Positions 58,701-64,000 of a stretch of 64,000 nt of DNA are shown one piece after another. The notes under the pieces are model-generated. The model was not told the DNA's origin. It saw only the letters and a list, made by a program, of their open reading frames with translations, and did no database searches. A program made the position numbers and the translations under genes. Location: positions 431,567-495,566 of the forward strand of contig NMRA01000057.1 of the NCBI GenBank assembly GCA_002633005.1. The letters are read 5' to 3'. This DNA comes from Phoronis australis. Taxonomy: Eukaryota > Phoronida > Phoronidae. Each line of letters begins with the position of its first letter. The stretch's first letter is position 1.

Positions 58701-59030
58701 TGTTTCTGAATTGATGGTTGCAGCTGCTCTATTTCCCTGATGCCCGTGTGGTGTTTCTGGGATATCGTCGAGAATGTCTTCAATATATTCATAGTGAACC
58801 GTTTCTGTCTGTCCGTTTTCATCTACTTTAGTCAAAGTGATACTTGAATCTTCATATTCCTCGCTCAAGTCATCATCTTCAAAATCTCCCAGGAAGACGG
58901 AAATTATTGCGATGTCTAAGAGATTCTTTGTGATTGATACTATATGTCGCTTGATAATATTCACAAACGCTGATATATACGCCATTAGAAAGACCATCAA
59001 GTCTGCTAATACCCTGATGGGTACTGCCAT
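55707..59030 (-). CDS. Acidic, internally duplicated Gly-Asp-repeat protein, 1107 aa, family unknown
   Basis: One uninterrupted frame from ATG 59030 (context AATATGG) to TGA 55707, far longer than chance. I do not recognise a family. Layout: hydrophobic start IRVLADLMVFLMAYISAF (about 5-24) followed by an acidic patch DFEDDDLSE; repeat 1 (about 187-352); repeat 2 (about 372-543); a second copy of the hydrophobic N-module beginning at Met585; repeat 3 (about 777-955); unique C-terminus. Each repeat holds DVTDGMDRY, NEGDPRPGIIYERSDHG and IHEAPCDNGDPDHNTSKGN, then 11-12-residue NGDP.HDT.YG units. The last 35 residues are basic and end WWQRLLCCAPSPED. Composition suggests disorder. A membrane-tethered role is only inferred. 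AATAAA on the minus strand at 55216-55221 could be its polyadenylation signal. It lies upstream of, and separate from, the otopetrin gene. Confidence 0.8.
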   Translation of the reverse strand: MAVPIRVLADLMVFLMAYISAFVNIIKRHIVSITKNLLDIAIISVFLGDFEDDDLSEEYEDSSITLTKVDENGQTETVHYEYIEDILDDIPETPHGHQGNRAAATINSETNSNTCFILPTAAVGSQSALHQKKNFNENSEIANEVGTMQLQAKCKERTEGILAVQGLECISDATANGETCMLHTTESKNGHLTDVTDGMDRYVNDIKNSNVRRVINGTSGDEGNEQAILNVNDRNNVHDENDEDKGDDPCNEGDPRPGIIYERSDHGSDASQDKRVSIHEAPCDNGDPDHNTSKGNSGPWHDTPHRKGDGYNDSQHRNGVPDNDISCKKGETQQDTPYGNVVPEHNTVYEYGQHIAVATDNGERRILDATGGTNGLLADVTDGMDRYMYVADIRNSTVGRVINSAGGNEGDEQAVLNVNDKHNVHDENHEDERDVPCNEGDPRPGIIYERSDHGSDASHDNRASIHEAPCDNGDPDHNTSKGNTCSGPWHDTQYRKGDSYNDIQYSNGDPDNDISYKNSQTQQDTRYGNVVPEHDTVYDNGDPVKDTARGNGDTVIDIPYGDDDTGHDTLYGEDGVGCQNSYLNMAVKVPIRVLADLMMFLMAYISPFVNIIKRHTVDFTENLLDITTAIISVMLGEFEDDDLSEDDEDSSITLTKVDENGQTITVPYEYIEDILDDMSEIPQDHQETTAAAIINSETNLKPCILPTATVDSKNALNQKNNFKANGEIANEVGAMQLQAKYKEEIDGILAVQGLEHIADATVNGERCIHVHDATEGTNGRLADVTDGMDMYARDIKNSTVRQVINSAGGNEGDEQAVLNVSDKNNVHDENDEDKRDDPCNEGDPRPGIIYERGDHGYDTSQDKRDSIHEAPCDNGYPELNTSKGNIGPWHDTPYLKSGLHGDTQYRNGDPDNDISYKNGETQQDTPYGKGDHDKGIPHEQGDPKENTPYGNVPEHDTAYGNGDPLQDTAAGSGVPRHDAVFGNGDTGHDTNIETESESSVTNKVRECRGTDDNYGLVTDVINGDIVDASYGNEGGVDDIIGDRGYSMGHLTSVNKESVSVRKEYTDDDHGYLKQKKNRKNKSPSRKNNEKRLSWWQRLLCCAPSPED

Positions 59031-59051
59031 ATTCAAATATGAATACTGACG

Positions 59052-62000
59052 TCACCAATACGTTGACGTCACACACGCAATACGCATTAATGAACTCGAG
59101 TGTGAAGCCATTTTTGCGACAATGGCGAAATTTTATACTAATAGACGTAATGTTCAAAGAATCCACACTTTTCGTTTTAGGCGCTGTATTTGGAAAATAA
59201 AGTGACTGCGCTTTTGACTGCATGCAAACAACAACATATATAAGATAATGTAAAATTATGCATTCCGTTTCATGGCGATACAAAACCTTATACATACTTA
59301 GGAAATACACTCGTTTTGCCGTCCTTTGTATACCTTTAGGCAATGATTGTACCGGCCTAAGTTGAATTCTGATCTATATCGTTATGGCAACTTTTAGGTA
59401 ATAATCTGTCGTGAAATGCAAAATTCCATCCATTTAGAACACAGAATTGAAAAGTTTCATGAATAGATAGAATATACTAAAATTTCTCAAAAAAACTGTA
59501 CTGCACTTGCTTGTTACTGGCAACTCACAGTCGTGAAATAAATCCAGTACCATTCAACACCCTGCCAACCCGCGATCGAGAACGCCCGGAAGGCGATCGA
59601 AAACGAAATTTGGCGGGAGTAGTGAAGCCAGACAAGGTGTGTAAATTTGATGAATTTTCGTTGTTTTTACTTTCAACGTGAAAACAGAGACACGAGTTCA
59701 AGGCGTAACACATTGAGGAAGGACAGGTAGAGGTTTGGCTATTATTTGTTCCAATTATTGGAGAAAAGTTAAGTTAACCGATCCCATTGCATGAGCGGAA
59801 GGTGATTTATATGTCATTTTGGCAAACTGCAGTCAATCTTGGCACTATACCAATAAATTTTTCATGTATTTATGAAGAAGTGACGTCTGAGATTATAACG
59901 CAACGCTTGTTTTTCGTATTTTTGTCAGGATCTCTAAATCTAAAACAGTTTTCTGTTGAAAGAAGCGATCGAGAACGCAATGATAAGCGATCAGGAACGC
60001 ATCGTGGTGTGTAGAACAATTATTAGCTTTTTATTTAGAAAACGTGAAGAAGGTGATGCATTTTGCGTCATTACTGTGTCACTGCCGTATCAAGCATATT
60101 ACCATTAAAGCGCCATGAGCACTGCATGTACATCAAGCATACTAGTTTAGTTATAAATATTTTCATAAATGATTTTATTTTCATTTTAGGGAACAAGTTC
60201 ACTGAAATTATTGTGAGGCGAGCTTCAACGAACATGTTACCCACGGCGTGAAGGTAAACCTTACTAGACAGTTTTGAAATAGACATCTACTTTGAGACGA
60301 AATCCCTGGAAACAAGGGTTTCTAAACTACGACACACCCAGGAGTGGTTCCATGTGGCGTGTCAGCCACGTGTAAACAAATTGTTGCTGCAGATGAAAGC
60401 CAGTGTCGAATCTTCTTGAAAATTTGAGACAGCAAAAGAAAGAAAAAACAAATAGCCAGTGAAGTCAACGAATGATGATGAACTTGTCCATGGAGAGAAA
60501 GAGGAGTGCAGCAACACCATTCACGAGATGATTCAAAGATTCCTGCTCATGAACGTCTGGTATTTAAAAATTGCCAGAGTTTGCGTAAGCTGATAAAACG
60601 GATGGGGTTTTACTTGACGTTTACTGGCACCAGTGTGGCTTCGATGTACGTTTTGTTTGACTCTTCTGTTTTGTAGTCTTGGTCCTGAGTTCACCGTGCA
60701 CCCTCAGTTTTATCCTCCAGTTTAATGTTACATTGAAAAAGAGTGAGACGAGTTATAATACTATAATACTATATTGTAATTTTCTCAAAATGTAGTCAAC
60801 ATGTTGTCAAAACAATTGTATGTAAGTATCGCCCAATGACCCCTAGTATGGTCTTTCAAATCTACCTAAACACTACAAAAATGCAATGGTTCTATTAAAG
60901 ATCCTATTGAAATAACACAAATATAGAAAAAAAATTGAGGAAAAAAGTTTCAAAACAAAACGTCAAAATACTACATTGTATCTCATCAGACAACTACCAA
61001 CCATGAACTCCGTAAATCTGAATAAACTAAAGTGACTTTACAATTACCTTCACTACTGGACTTAATGATTTCATTCATGACGTTTCTGCTGGCTATGCCT
61101 GTAGAAGGAGGCATACTGTTTGCATGACATGCCACATTCACCACAAGAAGGACTGTCCTCGTGCTGGGCTCACTTTTTCCGAAACACTAATTTCGTTATA
61201 AATCACTATGAAATTGGTCTCGAATTATTCCTAAATCATACTAAAGATAGCGTCGGTACTTAAAAAGAACTGGCAGTTTATTATTGCTTGAGACCGGCTC
61301 TATAAGTAAACATTTGCCACTTTTCAATTTTCATTACGCCGAGTGTGGTCTCAATATATCACTAACTACCAGTTGTTAGCAAACCCAGAAATCATTTCTC
61401 ATCTGAGAAGGAAACTAATTGAGACCAGTTTTATCGCGGTAAGTAGTCGGAATCAAAAGTTCACTCATCGACGAAACGCGGTTTTATAGTCGTTTTAAAT
61501 GTTTAAGGAAGATCTCAACCCAGTGACAATATGACGGCGCATCGGTGATCGAGGTTCTCCAGAGAGTCGGTGTTGCTGAATCATAGTATACAGAAATGCG
61601 CAAGCGGTGTAAGAACGAGGAATTTAAATAGCCACAGGTCAACTAGCGGGACATGTGCCAGCATAGAGCTGTTGGAGTGCGTATCCCCAAAAGAACTCCT
61701 TATCGGACGCGTAAACCCCAAGTCCAAAATACATAGTTATTTTATGGTTGTCGCTGATGAATGAAGGTTCAGTATGTTGATGAAGATGGCAACGATGACG
61801 ATGATGATGAGACCTTGATGTTTGCAACATGATGCAGCAACAGTTTATGGATTTTGATTATATCATTTATCCGCATTATGATGTCGCTGTCATTTGCACT
61901 GCATTCTTTGTCTCACAACTGAATTCACAACGCAAGTGCAACAAGATCGCTCTAATGAATACCAACAAACACGGTAATTCCATGTTAAATATGTTATCGA

Positions 62001-62590
62001 TTTTATATGGTTTTACAATTGTTCTCATCACTATGACAACAATGAAAATTTAATAGTGTACGTTTCGCGTAGTGCTTCAAAGAGAGTTCAGAAATTAGAT
62101 GTCTGGATAGATGTAGGCGGGAAGGTTCGTTCCTAACAATTTTGTCAATTCGTTTTTTATTTCCTCTGTCAGGAGTTTGAAGACAGCAACAGCTTGGTAC
62201 TGAATTGCTTAGGAACAGGGTAAGTTGAAACGTAAGTCTGATGAAAGGGTGAAAGCAACCAACTTGGTTGGTGATATATGCATGTAGTCTTTAAAAAAAA
62301 CCTCGTTATTTCTTGTTGTACTTCAGTTGTTCAGAATCAAATGGTTCCAATTTACATATAATTTAGGACATAGAGTAGAATCTATTGTTCACATCAAACA
62401 AGTGTTCGTCTTTTTGCTTTTTCCGTGAACAACACGAAGAAGCAATGTTACACTTGTATTTGAAATGTTCATTTGTTCAGGATTTTCGGTATTACTGAGA
62501 ATAATGTGTGCTGCATTGGTATCAGCTACGATCTGTGCTGCGTTTGGGTGAGTGAATTTCTTGAGAGAAAAGCGAGATTAGCCTCGCCTT
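59052..62590. other. Intergenic / upstream region, no supported gene
   Basis: The first part should include the promoter or upstream exons of the 1107-codon gene. Open stretches near 61.0-61.2 kb look exon-like but match nothing I know. No other feature is supported. Confidence 0.4.
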
Positions 62591-62700
62591 CAGTAACGCT
62601 AGGACCTTCGCGAGATTACGTGAGCTATTGCCGTGTATTTTCAATGAGAACACGTGATTCTGGCTAGACTTTAACTAGGTTCTAGCATAGGTCCAAGCGC
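62591..62700. mobile_element. Second, decayed copy of the CAGTAACGCTAGGACC MITE
   Basis: It starts CAGTAACGCTAGGACCTTCG, shares the core blocks TTGCCGTGTATTTT and ATGAGAACACGTGA with 1861-1970, and ends in a degraded right terminus (AGGTCCAAGCGCTACTTA). Confidence 0.6.
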
Positions 62701-64000
62701 TACTTAACGCACCCCAGGTCTTCGTGAGGAATCGCCATGCAATACCGCCTATTGTGGGCATGGAGGACTACGTCGACTTACAATTAAATGCACTCTTTGT
62801 TTTCATGACAGCCAGACAGGTGTACAGACAGACAAACGGACGGAGGGACGGACGGACAGACACGCTACCAAGCAGGCACCCAAAACTGAACAACAAGAAC
62901 TTATTCCAAAGAAGCATTTTAATATATCTGCTCTGCAACACATCAAAATAAGCTGGTGTAATTTTTATTTGTAAACCAAAAATTAAATTAGGAAGCCTTT
63001 CGAAAGGTTTTCGACCGCAAATATGAAGGTCCTCTATGCAAATATAAATAAAAGGCGAATGGAAAAACAATACGACTAAGTAAATAGGCCGAAATAGGAA
63101 GAGACACAAATTATTAGATATACTTAAGAAAATAAAGTGAAGTAGACGATTGATCACATTTTATTTTTGGCCAAAACATGATCACGAAATTTAAAATTAA
63201 CCCGCAAGTAAACAAAGACATGTTGACCCGACGTTTCGGTTTATTCACTATAAACCATTCTCAAGGCTAAATTTCACATTATTCAATCAGGCGACACAGG
63301 TGGAGAACACCAGGTGCTCAGATCTTAGACAAGGATAATGCCACCCTCATGCTCCTCATAAAGGAGGCTGATTTCTGGTCTCACAGTGCATAGTTAGGAG
63401 CATGCAAATACTTCTTGAAGCTGCTTTACTCGAGATCCTGTTGTCAACTTGCCCAACTTTCGTCGCATTTACACATTAGATCGCAAACTGAATTAGCATG
63501 AGTCACTTACACGAAGACTGTCTGAGCATGCTCACATGCCCGGTTCCATTCACCCTACGTTTAACCTTGGAATTTGACCGGTAAAAAGTTGTTTGTGACT
63601 TGAAACCCTATTTTTGTAATTGTGCTTGTTTTTGACAAAAAGCAGTGTCCCATATACATATATCGATGCACGAGCAGCTAGCTAAATTGTAAAAAGTAAT
63701 TACGCGCATGGCGTGAAATAATTTGATCAAATTACATACCTGCCAAGCTACTAGTGCCTTCAGCAAAATACAAACAAGACCCGCACATTGGGTGGTGGCT
63801 GGTCTCAGCAGATCTGCATTCACACGTGCTTGGAGTATGCTGTAAATCACTTTTTGTTCACAAAAAGTGTAGCAATGTTGAAACAATCTGGATGACCCAA
63901 TAGATCTGGAATTCCAAAAAACCCATTTGAGGAAGAATTTAGCATTATACCTAAGGGCACCACCTTACTACAAAATCACGGATAATCCAGTAAATGTAAC
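62701..64000. other. Intergenic, no supported gene
   Basis: Contains a GACA/GACG-rich run at 62815-62865 and the stem-loop at 63212-63270. A possible 100-nt exon on the minus strand (63740-63839) cannot be assigned. Confidence 0.4.
63212..63270 (-). repeat. Hammerhead-like stem-loop, Penelope-type terminus
   Basis: The minus strand reads CTTGAGAAT, a perfect GGTTTA/TAAACC stem, then GAAACGTCGGGTC. Same layout as 4571-4625 and as known Penelope-type termini. The 5' core is degraded (TTGAGAA instead of CTGANGA). Confidence 0.4.

Noticed and set aside
61048-61196. Exon-like minus-strand stretch encoding TVLLVVNVACHANSMPP with donor GTAATT
   Set aside because: Reads well, but matches nothing known and ends in a phase that does not join the 1107-codon frame.
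63740-63839. 100-nt minus-strand stretch with acceptor TTTACAG and donor GTATGT, one frame Cys-rich
   Set aside because: Two open frames are equally possible and no neighbouring exon was found, so no gene is claimed.

Overview
This is animal genomic DNA: AT-rich, intron-rich and full of short repeats, with spliced exons obeying GT-AG (once GC-AG) and no bacterial-style operons. The genes and repeat types suggest a marine invertebrate, perhaps a deuterostome such as a hemichordate, amphioxus or echinoderm. The species cannot be fixed from the sequence. All three supported genes are on the minus strand.

Left third (462-21590): the 5' two-thirds of a glycoside hydrolase family 31 gene (sucrase-isomaltase / maltase-glucoamylase / acid alpha-glucosidase type). 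Twelve exons join in frame into 677 residues: a type II membrane anchor, a Thr-rich stalk, a P-type trefoil domain, the N-terminal beta-sandwich and the catalytic barrel, including the nucleophile motif WIDMNEP and the acid/base motif HWLGDN. The 3' end lies beyond the left edge. Exons 4 and 5 appear twice because 8832-10745 is repeated at 10747-12554. The layout around a single N looks like two assembly contigs whose overlap was not merged.

Middle (21.6-34.8 kb): no supported gene. It holds miniature DNA transposons, a 4.7-kb segment bounded by 23-bp perfect inverted repeats that contains a 1.2-kb tandem duplication with DR1-type motifs, CA-repeat arrays, and a possible housekeeping-type promoter with a short first exon near 33.97 kb.

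Right-centre (34.8-53.7 kb): a complete otopetrin (proton channel family) gene in eight exons that join in frame into 566 residues. Its introns contain satellite-like repeats, a decayed LINE reverse-transcriptase fragment, a 1.4-kb inverted-repeat element and assembly gaps.

Right (55.7-59.0 kb): one uninterrupted 1107-codon frame for an acidic, internally duplicated protein rich in short Gly-Asp repeats. It has hydrophobic stretches at the start of each large repeat and a basic Trp-Trp/Cys-Cys tail. I do not recognise its family; it is the most novel item in the window. The last 5 kb hold repeats only. The genes show no evident functional link to each other.
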